DNA of 64,000 nucleotides from Porphyridium purpureum (Eukaryota; Rhodophyta; Bangiophyceae; Porphyridiales; Porphyridiaceae): assembly GCA_008690995.1 (NCBI GenBank), contig VRMN01000005.1:310001-374000 (forward strand), written 5' to 3'. The translations under genes were made by a program, and so were the position numbers. Under the pieces are notes generated by a model that saw only the letters and a list, made by a program, of their open reading frames with translations, was not told where the DNA came from and ran no database searches. The first letter of the stretch is position 1. Each line of letters opens with the position of its first letter. Positions 20,919 through 31,476 of this stretch are shown piece after piece.

Positions 20919-22502
20919 ATGAGTGGCGGGCCGCCGTCCGGGTATGCTGCCGCCGCGCCAGCGGGCGGCGTGGATGCCGGCGTGATTGTGGTGGACGCCG
21001 GCTCGTACTACACTCGGATCGGGTTGGCCGGCGACGATGTGCCGCGCCTCTTTCCTCGTTCGTGCGTGGGCGAGCGCACTGACCACAGTCGTGCAGCAGC
21101 CAGTCACTCGAATGGCGCTGCGTCCAATGCTGGTGGCGCGGAGTACGTGTACGGAGACGAGATCTGGATGCAGTCGGACGCACTCCATGACATTCGCGCG
21201 CTAGATCCAATGGACAGCGAAGGGCTCTGTGCGCTGCTCGCCGCGCAGTGTGCAGAAAACAAGGTCGACTTTGAACTTGCCAATAAGCCTCTCATTATGG
21301 TCGAACCGAGCGTATATTGGGACCAGGACAGGCGCTACAATCTCGTCGAAATCATGTTCGAGCAGCTGGACCTGCCCGCAACTTTCATTCTACGAGGTGC
21401 TGTGGGCGCGGCATTTTCTGGGGCCCGCGGCACAGCCCTCGTGCTGGACATTGGCCACCAGGCAGCCGTGGCGACCCCCGTGCTCGATGGTTACTCATTG
21501 CTGAAAAATACAATCCAGGCGCCGCATCTTGGTGGTCGCGCGATGTCTGAAGAAATCGCAAACGCCTTGCTGCGAAAACTAGATCCACACAATGCGCAGT
21601 CCGGTGCGCGTATGGACACGACGCCATCTGTGCCATTGCCCAGCTCCTCAGGACCGCAGCACGCGAATGAGGATGACCGCGTGGCCAAGCGTGCAAAAGT
21701 GCACGAGTCTGAGGACACGCAGAGTAAGTTGGAACCCGCACCGCAAGCCATATCATCCACTCTACCTCACGAGTCGAGCAGAGCACATTCTGCCTCCTTG
21801 TTTGGAGGCGCAGCGTTCCATGACCTTGGCAAGGTGATCAGAATGAAAGAGTCTGCCCGGGATATTGGCCGAACAGAAGGCTGGCGGTCGTTCATGCGAC
21901 AGCGAATGGTGGATGACATCAAAATGCACGTGTTGCGTGTGCCGATGGATGTAGTAGCGGCACCTGGAACAGGTGAACCCGGTTTGGGCTCGGAAAGAGA
22001 TGCCGTCGCGGCTCAGGATGCAGCAAACGGCATTCAGTACGAACTGCCGGACGGACAGGTTGTCACCTTTTCGGCGGCAGAGTGTGACATGGCCGGCCAG
22101 CATTTGTTTCAGCGAGCAGGAGACGGCGGTGCATCTACGCCTCTGTCGTCGGCAAATGGCGTGCATGGCATGGGCCTGCACGAAATCTCTCATGTTGCCA
22201 TGCGCGAGTGCGACGTGGATGCGCGCCGAGAGCTCGCCATGGGCGTGATCGTTTGTGGAGGTGGTAGCCAGATCCCGGGTCTGTTCACGCGCCTGCAAAA
22301 GGAGCTCGCCATTCTAACGCCACAGATGTACAAGCTCCGCATGCTGCCGCCAACCATCGGCGTGAGCGGGATTGAGAAGGCGTCCGCTGCGTGGATCGGC
22401 GGTTCCATCCTCGGCTCGCTTGGCACTTTCCAGCAAATGTGGCTTTCTGCGCAGGAGTATGCCGAAATTGGGCACAACGCAGTCGATCGCCGCTTCTCGT
22501 AG
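20919..22502 (+). CDS. ARP4: Nuclear actin-related protein, ARP4 (BAF53/ACTL6-like)
   Basis: 527 residues from ATG at 20919; the frame runs further upstream only from a TTG codon. The actin fold is complete: phosphate loop 1 IVVDAGSYYTRIGLAG, phosphate loop 2 LVLDIGHQAAVATPV, and the C-terminal ASAAWIGGSILGSLGTFQQMW. The DAGSYYTR form, the LPDGQVVTF block and the extended central insert point to ARP4, a subunit of NuA4, SWR1 and INO80 chromatin complexes. The insert (about residues 220-325) is disordered and includes the NLS-like RVAKRAKV. ARP4 binds ATP but is not expected to polymerise. Assignment against other nuclear ARPs rests on motifs only. It follows adenylosuccinate lyase on the same strand after 191 bases. 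Confidence 0.82.
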   Translation: MSGGPPSGYAAAAPAGGVDAGVIVVDAGSYYTRIGLAGDDVPRLFPRSCVGERTDHSRAAASHSNGAASNAGGAEYVYGDEIWMQSDALHDIRALDPMDSEGLCALLAAQCAENKVDFELANKPLIMVEPSVYWDQDRRYNLVEIMFEQLDLPATFILRGAVGAAFSGARGTALVLDIGHQAAVATPVLDGYSLLKNTIQAPHLGGRAMSEEIANALLRKLDPHNAQSGARMDTTPSVPLPSSSGPQHANEDDRVAKRAKVHESEDTQSKLEPAPQAISSTLPHESSRAHSASLFGGAAFHDLGKVIRMKESARDIGRTEGWRSFMRQRMVDDIKMHVLRVPMDVVAAPGTGEPGLGSERDAVAAQDAANGIQYELPDGQVVTFSAAECDMAGQHLFQRAGDGGASTPLSSANGVHGMGLHEISHVAMRECDVDARRELAMGVIVCGGGSQIPGLFTRLQKELAILTPQMYKLRMLPPTIGVSGIEKASAAWIGGSILGSLGTFQQMWLSAQEYAEIGHNAVDRRFS

Positions 22503-22881
22503 CTGGATCAGCTCCAGTCGCGGCGCCACCAACCCAAGCGAAACCCTTTCACTTCTTCTCGCCCGCACCCACTCACAAGTTATATCAAAGGAAGCTTGTT
22601 TATTATAGAGCCTGTCGCGGTTGGTCGCAGACGCACACAGAAGGCGGCTTGTGGCGATCCTGAATAGTCTCATATGGCGATTCGGAGGAGCTGAAGAGAT
22701 CGTGAGGGGGAGTGCAATTGCTGGCGGGTATCAAGGCGGGCGCGCATATTCCGTGCGTCCGGTACGGCGCTCTCCTTTGTTCACTGCTGGCTACTGATTT
22801 ACTTGTTCTAGCTCGAACGCGCCCTGCGTTGGAGAAGCTTGCCGACGTGCGTACAGGGAAGCTTCTCACGCGCGCACATCC
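22503..22881. other. Spacer upstream of the ARF-GEF gene
   Basis: 379 bases between tandem plus-strand genes. A GTACAG core lies at 22851-22856, close to the next start codon. Nothing else stands out. Confidence 0.4.
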
Positions 22882-25800
22882 ATGATGGGCATCGCCATGC
22901 TGCTGTGCGCCACGCGCGGTGAGTCCAACGAGCTCTTGGGCATGCTGCGGCAGAACGCGCGGTTCCGGAAGTGGAACGCCGACGTCGAGGATGAGCACGA
23001 GCTGCTGCGCGGACTGCTAGAGCTGCAGGTCTTTTCTTCTGGCCAATTCAACTCGCGGACACGGAGCGCGAGTGAACTTGACCTGCATAGTTTGGTACGG
23101 CCCTTCTGTAACATCATATCATCACCACTAGTGTCGGGTATCATTACTTCCAAGGCACTCAGCGCGGTGGCAAGGATTCTCCCCCTGGTGGTAGCGAATG
23201 CGCAAACGGCCGCTGCGCGAATTAGCGCGGTCGATGCACTTAATCAGGCGCTTGCGACAATTGCAAATGTGCGGTTTGAAGCGACGGACTCGGTTGGCGA
23301 CCAATCTGTCTTCCTTCACGTGTGCTTTCTTTATACGGTCGTGATCGAGGCGTTTCACACCCTCTCAAGGTTCTCTCCCGCTGGAGCACCCGCAGTGCCG
23401 TGTGAACAGCCTCAGCCAGGATTAGATCAGCGTTCTATTGGCTCGCGCAAAAGAGGCATAATTGACCTGAGATGGGTTTTGCTGTCTGCTCAAGCAGTGC
23501 TGCGCATCTGTGTAGCGAAGAACATGTCTGAGCTGTTGCGAGAGGCAGCACAGGCCGAGTTTGTGCGAGCAACATGTGCCATGGCGTCTATGGTGAAGCG
23601 CGCAGCACGCGAAGGATGTGCATGCGCAAACCGGTCTGCCGCGCCGTGTTTGCGTGGCTACCAATGGGCTTGCGGGTCTACGGAAGTCGGTGCGCACGAC
23701 GAGCTTTATCGAATGCTGCGATCTGTTTCAAAATTGACTTTGCTTGACGTGACGCAAGATGCAAGCATCTCAGAAATTGTTGCCCTGTTTGCTGCTTTGG
23801 ACCTCGAGCGGGGCATGTCTTGGGGTCCTGATATTCGGTATGGCATCGCCAGCGAGGATTTGGCGGCAAGAAGCAGGCACTTAAGTAATTCCTACGGTGA
23901 ATCTGACGACGTCATTCAGACCGCGGGGAACGAAAGCGTCGGTCCGGATGCGAGCGAGTACGAAAGCGATGCTGAAAATGACCATGACGCTTTAAGCCTT
24001 GGAGATCTTTCTGACGAGATTGATGGTGACGAGGAAATCAACGATGTGACGCCAGCCAGTGATGACGGCAGAAGTGCTGGTAGTATGTCGCGAGTTGCAT
24101 CAACCGGTTTGGGACAGAAGGGCGCCATCAGCAGTTCTTCTGCCCTCGCGTCAACATCCTTTCCCTCACGCGAACCAGTAGGACTGCAAGCAATCTGTGA
24201 CAGCTGTATCAACGGGCCACGCGTGTTCGCAGGCGTGCTGAACGTACTTTTGCGCATGTCAGCCGCGATGCTGGACCCTAAGGTCAAATTGGCGCTGCCA
24301 GACCGCGTGTTTGGTGCTGATATTCTGTCGCAGATTCTTGAGTCTCAGGGCAGCTCTTTGGATGCAGAGTTAACAGTAAGGGTCCGGGAAGGATCGCAAG
24401 AACATTTGTCTTTTGCACTAGGTTCGTGCGAGTTGACCCGGCGGGTGCTCCTCAAGCAGGTGAGTCGCAGCCTACTTCGTAGTTTGGGTGCATTTTGTGC
24501 GAATGGCGAGTACGCTTCTCCTTCTTTTTCACAGCGCACGTCTAAGTCTAGCGTGAGCCGCGTGCGAGTGCTGTTGGCTGCTCTTTTCCGTGTGTCACTC
24601 GCGTTGTGTCTCAACTTGGGTCGCTTTTGTGCTCCTTTCCTTCAGCAACTGCTCGGCCAAGTTTTTCCTACATTCTATTCTGCAACGTGCGAACCCATCG
24701 TAGTGGCATTGAAAGGAAGCTTGATCAGTCAAAGCAGTACCATCAACGACAGTGCAAGCACGGTGCGACTCGATCCGGATCTGCGCGAAATCGGGCTAAA
24801 CGGACTTCAAAACATACTGGAACACCCGGCAGACTTGCTTCGGAGTGCATTTTGCACGTTTGATTGCGGTGTAAGTAGCCGATCCCGCCTTATTGAAGAC
24901 GTAGTTCAAGGTCTATCCCGTGCAGCTATGCTAGATAGTGCTCGTCGAATCTCATTACGTCGCTCTCCCCCCAGCATTCCGGGCCTCGAACAGTCCATAA
25001 GCATAGTATGCGAATATGGCGACAATGCTGGTTCGACCGCAGGATCTTCTTCGGCAGTGGGTGTAGGGGGTTCGCACGGCAGCGGCGGCAGTACTCTTGC
25101 AGGCGGAACTAGCGGGGCGGCTAGCTCTCGCGCAGGAACTCAACTAGTCTTGGAAGAGGTGCAACTCGCGTCGGGCTCCAGTCCTGGCACGGGCGCACGG
25201 GTCACCCCGTATGGGCCGTCCGAAGTGGACATCGATGAGACGATGAATAATCAGGAGGAGCGTCTTGCGGGTGCTTTGCGATGCGCCAGTATTGTCATGT
25301 CTATCATGCGGCAGTTGAAAGGCAGTAGCGGTAGCAGCAATACGAGCAGCAGTGGTACGAGTAGCCGGAGCACCGTGGAGCTTGCATCACCATGCGCATG
25401 TCCGACGCTTGGTGATTCAATTTCGACTTGTTCGTGTTTGTGCCCGGAGGGCTTGGCGCCGGATTCGCTCGCGCAGTTTATTTTGAAAAGGAAAAAGATG
25501 GACGCTTTGGTAACCAAATTCAACCTGAGCAGGGCAAAGAAGGCAGCGCGTGGTGTACTAGCGCTGCTGGATGAAATGGATGATAAGAATGTAGTTTCCA
25601 TGGGGAACGCGGGCGAGAACTTTCCCACTTTATCGGAGGAAGTCCGTGCCGGTGACGCTTCCGGACTGAATGGCGAGGCTACATCTGCATACAACGGTGA
25701 CGAAATCAGCCGAGTGGCTGAATTTCTGTTCAGCACGCCTGGTTTGGCGAAAAGCATTATCGGAGAGATCCTGGGCTCAGAGGACGGCTTCTCGGTGAAA

Positions 25801-28800
25801 GTGCTACAATGTTTCACGCAGCAATTTAACTTCGCGAATGTGCCGTACACGTCTGCACTACGCATATTTTTGGAAAGCTTTCGGCTTCCTGGTGAGGCTC
25901 AGAAAATTGATCGCATTATGCACGCCTTCGCGGCACATTTTTACGCTGAGAATCACAAGGATCCGGCAGCAAATGTGTCTTCACCACTTTCGGCGGCTTT
26001 GTCAAGCCCCGATGCAGCGTACGTGCTCGCATTCGCAGTCGTGATGCTTAATACAGATCAGCATAATGAGTCGGTGCGCAAGAAAATGGTGTTCCAGGAC
26101 TTTGTCCGCAATAATCGCGGAATCAACGATGGACAGAATGTACCGGAACCGTTTTTACGTGCAGTTTTTGATTCGATCCGTGAAGAGGAAATTAAGATTG
26201 CGGAGGAATCTGGGATCGGTGATCTGACGGATGCCGGCTGGGACCACATTCTGGCTTGCAGCAGTCGCGGTAGCGGCTCCGTGTTGAGGCTGGCCGAGCC
26301 CTTGCGCGAGGCCGACGCGCTACTATTTGAGCGGGTGTGGGTGGCTGGTGTGAGGTGCGCGCACGTTGCCCTGTACGAAAGCAACCACCCCGCGGCGGCG
26401 AAGCATGCGCTTGGGGCCTTTTTTGACGTGGGAATGTGTGGTGCGCGCTACCGATCGATTCAGGCTTGCGATATGGTCATCGCGACGCTCATTCGCTCCA
26501 CACGCGTGCTGCAGGGGAGCCTGCTGCAGTCGTGCGTGTCTTTTGGGACCTCCATTAAGTCTCAGATGATCACGCGCGCTCTCTTCAGGGTGGTTCGTCG
26601 TTGCTCAGATTGGATGCGCGAATCTGGCTGGTCACACGTTGTTGCTCTCGTGCTCCGCCTTGAGACGCTTGACCTGCTTCCAGACAGTCTCAATCTTAAA
26701 TTTGGCACCGCAGCTGCCGAGTTTCTGACTGTAAATGGCCAGGATGTGCAGGAATTTCTCGCAACATGGCGGAATTCTGAGTACGCGCAACCCGCAGAAC
26801 AGTTGCTCGATTCACCCAACATTCCACCCTGGTGGCCGTTCAAACGCGCCGTGTTTGCAAATGTGGCCTACTTTTCTGGTGAGGCCGCCGAAAAGCGTAC
26901 AAGCGCGAAAGGCGGTGATAGAGAGCCTACAGCGGACTCTGCTATTGTAGCTGGCTCAGCGGTCAATGGGACTAGCGCCGCGCGGAAGTTGCTCGACTTG
27001 TTTCGAGTGGGCACGGGCAGCAGCAGCGCTGCTGGCAGTGGCGCGGATGCTTCCGCGGATGACCCGATGCATGAGCAGCTATCAAGCGCGCCGTCATTTT
27101 TGGCCGATCAACGAGATGCAGTCAAATTTGCGCGCAAGCAGGCGCGCGAATGTGTGCTAAAGTGCATGGTGGAAGAAATTCTCATCTCAGATTCGCGCTT
27201 CATGCGTCCGGAGTCGCTGCAGAGCTTGTCTTCGTCGCTCGCCCATGCTTGCTGGCGTATGCTCGATTTGCTGGTCGCGCGCACGCCCAAGCACCATCAG
27301 CCTATTCCAAGCGCATCCAAACGCGGCAAGCGCTCGTACGCATCTGTCGTGGGTGAGGATAAGCACATGGTCGACTACGAAGCGTTACTGAACTTTAGTA
27401 GTGGCCGAAGCGCGTCGAGCTCGTCATCGTATGCGCCTGCACCGCCCGTCTCATCCACCGGCTCAGGAATTGCAGTCGGGACCGCCACAAGCGATGACGA
27501 TAGTCGTAAAGCGCGTGAGCTGGTGGCGGCGTTCTGTGTAGATGTGATGCTAGAGCTTGCCCTCAAAAATCGTGACCGCCTGCCGCTGGTGTGGCCGCAT
27601 TTGCACGAAACGTTACTGCGCGTGTTTGCCGAGCCGGTGTATGTTGACAGTAGCGAGCGACACTGTTTCGGCTTACTTGAACGTGCTTTAGTGTGTCTTT
27701 TTCGCGTGGGCTCTCGCTTTGCACACCGCAAGGATGTATTGGATGACGTCTTTCATGCCCTCGAAATGCTGCGCAAAATTCGCGCACGTCACCTGTGCCA
27801 CTTCAGCTTGCTTATTGCAACAGGAATTCTCCAACTTGTCTCCTGCAATGCGAGCATTGAAAGCGCTCCGCAATGGAAGACTGTATTACTGCTCCTGCTA
27901 GAAAGCGGCGCCGTGTCCGATGTCGTGGCCGCTGACTTTGCGTGCCAGGTCATCCAGTTTGTGATCTCGAGCAGCGGAAATGAGCTCCATCCAGCAAAAG
28001 TTGTGCTTCGCGATGAAAATTTTGCTGTCGCTGTGAATTGCGTGTACGAGCTCAGCCGCGGCGGCTCTGCCAAGCAGAGTGTTGCGGCTCTCGATATTGT
28101 GCTTTTGCTCTGCAATCGTATTCCCGAGCTAGAGGAGGACTTGCTCGCGCGTGCGACTGCTGGTTCAGCCGGTGCAGCGCGCGGACAATCATCTACAGCG
28201 GCAGAGGACAAGGACGAGCTTGGTCAGACGCGAGATAAGCAGATCTCAAGTTGGGACTTGTACTGGTTTCCACTGCTGAGCTGCTTTCTGAAGCTTGCGA
28301 ACGATAACCGTGGCGGGATTCGCAATTACGCCTTGCTCTTACTCGAACGCATCATGGCCAGTGGGTCAGAGATTGATTTGCTTGGGGCGCCTGAAATCAA
28401 GCATGCGATTGATAATGTGTTGTTGCCGCTTGTGGACACAGTGTTCCCAAAACAGGGCGCTGGTAGTGCACAGACCAATTACTTTCCCGCACGCACGCGA
28501 AGGGACCTGGAGGAAATCGAGAAGAGTATGCTACGCGCTGTGGTGTTGCTGAGCAAGTTCTTTTTGCAGCACCATGCCAAAATGGCAGCGGCATTGGAGC
28601 CAGGAGAATTTGGCGCGACTTGGCGTAAGCTGCTTCAGGCGCTTCGCCGCGCAGTGACGAGCCACGCGCACTGGAGGGACAAGGTTCGCTCCGAGCTGGA
28701 GCGTGAGGATGCAGACACTGTCTTTGGTGACGATTTACTGTCCGAGCACGTGTCCGAAACTGTGACAAACATGGTGCTGGTCATGGCTGCGTCTGGTCTG

Positions 28801-28908
28801 ATGCAGCGCAGCGACGCTGATCCGATGTGGAAGGAGACGCTAGATGTCACGGCCAGTTGGATCCCGGGCTTGTCAGATATGGTCCAGGTCACGCAACGAG
28901 CCTCCTGA
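22882..28908 (+). CDS. Large Sec7-domain ARF guanine-nucleotide exchange factor, GBF1/GNOM type
   Basis: 2,008 residues from ATG at 22882 with no intron. The N-terminal DCB region contains FCNIISSPLVSGIITSKALSAV, where GBF1/GNOM proteins have the equivalent PFLDVI..ITGVAL block. The Sec7 domain lies at about 945-1115. It has the glutamic-finger loop FRLPGEAQKIDRIMHAF with the catalytic Glu at about 1005, and the second conserved helix FAVVMLNTDQHNESV. After it come the HDS helical regions. An acidic linker (about 350-400) and Ser/Gly-rich inserts (about 710-760) are disordered. Role: GDP-GTP exchange on ARF1 at the Golgi to drive COPI budding; the FRLPGE loop is of the brefeldin-sensitive large-GEF type. 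Confidence 0.93.
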   Translation: MMGIAMLLCATRGESNELLGMLRQNARFRKWNADVEDEHELLRGLLELQVFSSGQFNSRTRSASELDLHSLVRPFCNIISSPLVSGIITSKALSAVARILPLVVANAQTAAARISAVDALNQALATIANVRFEATDSVGDQSVFLHVCFLYTVVIEAFHTLSRFSPAGAPAVPCEQPQPGLDQRSIGSRKRGIIDLRWVLLSAQAVLRICVAKNMSELLREAAQAEFVRATCAMASMVKRAAREGCACANRSAAPCLRGYQWACGSTEVGAHDELYRMLRSVSKLTLLDVTQDASISEIVALFAALDLERGMSWGPDIRYGIASEDLAARSRHLSNSYGESDDVIQTAGNESVGPDASEYESDAENDHDALSLGDLSDEIDGDEEINDVTPASDDGRSAGSMSRVASTGLGQKGAISSSSALASTSFPSREPVGLQAICDSCINGPRVFAGVLNVLLRMSAAMLDPKVKLALPDRVFGADILSQILESQGSSLDAELTVRVREGSQEHLSFALGSCELTRRVLLKQVSRSLLRSLGAFCANGEYASPSFSQRTSKSSVSRVRVLLAALFRVSLALCLNLGRFCAPFLQQLLGQVFPTFYSATCEPIVVALKGSLISQSSTINDSASTVRLDPDLREIGLNGLQNILEHPADLLRSAFCTFDCGVSSRSRLIEDVVQGLSRAAMLDSARRISLRRSPPSIPGLEQSISIVCEYGDNAGSTAGSSSAVGVGGSHGSGGSTLAGGTSGAASSRAGTQLVLEEVQLASGSSPGTGARVTPYGPSEVDIDETMNNQEERLAGALRCASIVMSIMRQLKGSSGSSNTSSSGTSSRSTVELASPCACPTLGDSISTCSCLCPEGLAPDSLAQFILKRKKMDALVTKFNLSRAKKAARGVLALLDEMDDKNVVSMGNAGENFPTLSEEVRAGDASGLNGEATSAYNGDEISRVAEFLFSTPGLAKSIIGEILGSEDGFSVKVLQCFTQQFNFANVPYTSALRIFLESFRLPGEAQKIDRIMHAFAAHFYAENHKDPAANVSSPLSAALSSPDAAYVLAFAVVMLNTDQHNESVRKKMVFQDFVRNNRGINDGQNVPEPFLRAVFDSIREEEIKIAEESGIGDLTDAGWDHILACSSRGSGSVLRLAEPLREADALLFERVWVAGVRCAHVALYESNHPAAAKHALGAFFDVGMCGARYRSIQACDMVIATLIRSTRVLQGSLLQSCVSFGTSIKSQMITRALFRVVRRCSDWMRESGWSHVVALVLRLETLDLLPDSLNLKFGTAAAEFLTVNGQDVQEFLATWRNSEYAQPAEQLLDSPNIPPWWPFKRAVFANVAYFSGEAAEKRTSAKGGDREPTADSAIVAGSAVNGTSAARKLLDLFRVGTGSSSAAGSGADASADDPMHEQLSSAPSFLADQRDAVKFARKQARECVLKCMVEEILISDSRFMRPESLQSLSSSLAHACWRMLDLLVARTPKHHQPIPSASKRGKRSYASVVGEDKHMVDYEALLNFSSGRSASSSSSYAPAPPVSSTGSGIAVGTATSDDDSRKARELVAAFCVDVMLELALKNRDRLPLVWPHLHETLLRVFAEPVYVDSSERHCFGLLERALVCLFRVGSRFAHRKDVLDDVFHALEMLRKIRARHLCHFSLLIATGILQLVSCNASIESAPQWKTVLLLLLESGAVSDVVAADFACQVIQFVISSSGNELHPAKVVLRDENFAVAVNCVYELSRGGSAKQSVAALDIVLLLCNRIPELEEDLLARATAGSAGAARGQSSTAAEDKDELGQTRDKQISSWDLYWFPLLSCFLKLANDNRGGIRNYALLLLERIMASGSEIDLLGAPEIKHAIDNVLLPLVDTVFPKQGAGSAQTNYFPARTRRDLEEIEKSMLRAVVLLSKFFLQHHAKMAAALEPGEFGATWRKLLQALRRAVTSHAHWRDKVRSELEREDADTVFGDDLLSEHVSETVTNMVLVMAASGLMQRSDADPMWKETLDVTASWIPGLSDMVQVTQRAS

Positions 28909-29365
28909 GCCTTGGGAACGAGCATTCACGATGCCCGTTTACAGGCTGCAGGAATTTGAATAGTGAGAGTTGGAGAAAGCAAGGATACTTGAACGCATAA
29001 TACGGAGAGAGACGCATAGATCGCTTCGAGTCAGTAGATGTTCATGCCCACCAGTCCAGGTTCGAGAGTCAGCGTGGGCCGTTGACACAATCGTGCATGT
29101 ATGGAGACGACAGCTTCCGTAGGGTGAACAGGGCCGAGAGTGTAGATCAGGTTCAACGAGAAAAAAGTTTCTCAGCATCGCACGCCAAAAAAGACGAGCT
29201 ATGCGATATGCTTGTCATTAATCTTGTTGTTTTCATCCCTTCTTACGGGCCTCTTCGCAACTGATTTCACAGCGGGGCTCCCTGCAAGACCAATTAAACT
29301 TACCATTTTGGATGGTGTCCCAGCAAGGACAATAAAGTGACTGTCTAATTCTTCCTGTCGCTGCC
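28909..29365. other. Convergent spacer without gene
   Basis: 457 bases between the 3' ends of the ARF-GEF and the phosphatase gene. I see no coding signal, RNA gene or repeat. Confidence 0.5.
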
Positions 29366-30217
29366 TCATGAGTGTCCGCCTGTGCCGTAGACGCGATAAA
29401 ATTCCTGGATGACAGGCCTTTCGTGTAACTGGGCGATGACCTGGGGGCGCTTCGACACCAAAAATTCATTTGCCTGTTCGGGTGTCATGTTGGCGTACTT
29501 GATAAGATAGCACATGACGACAGACGCACTCCTCCCTCTCCCAGCTTTGCAATGCACGTACACTGTCTTTTGTTGCTGCACAAACTCGTGCACTTTTTCC
29601 ACGCACGCCTCGAGATCGCTCAAACTCGGCGGCACAAAGTCGACCATGGGGACATACAATTGCTCCAAGCCGTGTTTTGCGTACTCGCGGGGCATTCCCT
29701 TCCATTCACGCACAGTGTTGATCATCAGCGATACGTGTTCGGTCTCAACCAACGCGCTCAAAATTGACCTGAGCGGCAAAGCGCCCAAGATGACGTACGG
29801 CATCACGCGGTCATACCAGCGCCGGCCGGATGCGTCCTTGTTCATGTACAGGTTCCAATACAGTGACGGATAAAACATGATGCTTGCGATAAGCTTCAGA
29901 AGCGGCGTCGGCGCCTTGAGCACAAACTTTTCCATGCCTCGAATCAGCGCTTGTTCAAACGATTTCAGAGACCCGCGCACCACGCCTTGGTCCCGATCCT
30001 GGGCTGCAGACTCGTGCTCGCCATCGTGTTGAGCCGACTGCGGCGACTGCGGCGACTGCGCCCGCATCAGGACACTTTTCCGCACTCTACTCCTCGACCT
30101 TTCTTTAGCGTGAACGACGGCCATGCACGACGCGGCGCCTTTGTTTGAACCACGCGGGACGGAGACGCACACCCCGCCGGCCGAAAAAGCGATCGCACCG
30201 CTCTCTCCAGGCGACAT
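29366..30217 (-). CDS. PTPMT1-like dual-specificity phosphatase (phosphatidylglycerophosphate phosphatase type)
   Basis: 283 residues from ATG at 30217; the upstream extension starts only at GTG. The catalytic P-loop is HCKAGRGRSAS with Cys at about 223 and Arg at about 229. The general acid is probably Asp193 in YVPMVDFVPP. The segment MFYPSLYWNLY before the domain matches the membrane-associating stretch of PTPMT1 (FYPTLLYT). PTPMT1 dephosphorylates phosphatidylglycerophosphate to phosphatidylglycerol, needed for cardiolipin in mitochondria and for plastid PG. The Ser/Arg-rich N-terminal 60 residues could be a targeting peptide to either organelle. Confidence 0.87.
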   Translation of the reverse strand: MSPGESGAIAFSAGGVCVSVPRGSNKGAASCMAVVHAKERSRSRVRKSVLMRAQSPQSPQSAQHDGEHESAAQDRDQGVVRGSLKSFEQALIRGMEKFVLKAPTPLLKLIASIMFYPSLYWNLYMNKDASGRRWYDRVMPYVILGALPLRSILSALVETEHVSLMINTVREWKGMPREYAKHGLEQLYVPMVDFVPPSLSDLEACVEKVHEFVQQQKTVYVHCKAGRGRSASVVMCYLIKYANMTPEQANEFLVSKRPQVIAQLHERPVIQEFYRVYGTGGHS

Positions 30218-30819
30218 GAGCGAACGTGCGCTCAGCCGATCGATACCGCTCACGGGGCGCACGGCGCCAGAACCCGATCGGCCCTGACCGGCGTGTCAAC
30301 CGAGAGGTTTAGATCAGTAGTCGGCGCGTGGAGTGTTAAATTTCAATATGTCGAGCAAGACAAGGATTAGGTAGGACGACGGACTGTACCAATGTGGTAC
30401 CCCGGACGGATTGGCTGTCTTCTCTGGTGCCAGGGTAACCGTTTCCACACTCGCAGAAACTGGGGGTTGCTAGGGAGTGGCCGTGTCGCACATGAATGTC
30501 TTGCTTTATGCGCACGCAGCGAGCGCCACGGAGCGCTCTGTACTAAATAAGACGAGAAAAGTGATTTGCGCCAACCGAGATGTATGAAGGATCGGGTGCG
30601 AGTTCAGCGGCTCCTGTTCGGCGCGTCCGGACAGCCTACAGGCAGAGGCGTTGTGTGGGTTTGCCTCCGCTGCTATTCTTTTCTGTTCAGTGTCTTGCTT
30701 GCTACCAACTGAGTCGATGCTCCGACATCGTGTGATCGAGCTGTACGCCTTTGGTGTCGTGTAATCTGCGTGTTCGCTCTGTTACGCAGCACACATGCTC
30801 ATCTCGGCACCACCCATAC
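30218..30819. promoter_or_regulatory. Spacer upstream of the PTPMT1-like gene with an ACTGTAC motif
   Basis: 602 bases between two minus-strand genes. One ACTGTAC at 30383-30389 lies 166 bases upstream of the phosphatase start. No coding sequence or RNA gene was seen. Confidence 0.45.
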
Positions 30820-31476
30820 TTAGATATTATTCACGGGCTCGTATGCTGTCTCAAAATCAACCTCGGACGAGCCCTTTCGGAGCGCGGCGTGAATGGAGCT
30901 GAGCACGGCCATCGTGAAGAGGAGCCCGGTGAAAGTTGCTCCCGCCCCCGTGATCCACAGAATGATAAGACTGAGCACAATCACCATGACGCCCTTGGCC
31001 TTGTTGTCCAGATGCATGCCGGCCACCTCGATAGGCTCCGGGTTCATGACAAACAAGTAAACGTACGCCACCAGAATGAAGAACCCGCCGAGAATCGAGA
31101 GGGGCGACGTGAGAATGGTGAGAATCGAAAGCACGAGCAGCACCACGAGGTAGTTATAAAAGTAGTAGGTATAATTCTCCATCATGCGGTCCTTGAGCTC
31201 TGCCGGGTTTGTGTTGAGCTTCATCTGCGCCGTGTTCATGAACTCGCCCCACGGCCGCGAGTGGCTCCATATTTCGACCGCGCGCTCCTTCAGCGTATCT
31301 GCCGAAGGCACATACTTCATGAGCGCGCCGACTGCGCCGGCCGCGCCGCCGCCCTCGTTGCCCATCTCGCTGTCGCCCACCACGCTCACGCTCACGCTCA
31401 CTTCACCGACCTCCCCCTTCCCATTCCCTGCTGCCACTCCGTTCCCATACACGCCTTCCTCCACAAACCCAGCCAT
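30820..31476 (-). CDS. PRA1-family (prenylated Rab acceptor) membrane protein
   Basis: 218 residues from ATG at 31476. A hydrophilic, low-complexity N-terminus of about 50 residues precedes the PRA1 core. The core contains RPWGEFMNTAQMKLN, the aromatic block NYTYYFYNYLVV, and two hydrophobic hairpins (about residues 110-150 and 165-205). These are the marks of PRA1/Yip3 proteins of ER, Golgi and endosome membranes, which bind prenylated Rab GTPases and help membrane delivery. The gene is head to head with organellar uS13 over an 817-base spacer. Confidence 0.9.
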   Translation of the reverse strand: MAGFVEEGVYGNGVAAGNGKGEVGEVSVSVSVVGDSEMGNEGGGAAGAVGALMKYVPSADTLKERAVEIWSHSRPWGEFMNTAQMKLNTNPAELKDRMMENYTYYFYNYLVVLLVLSILTILTSPLSILGGFFILVAYVYLFVMNPEPIEVAGMHLDNKAKGVMVIVLSLIILWITGAGATFTGLLFTMAVLSSIHAALRKGSSEVDFETAYEPVNNI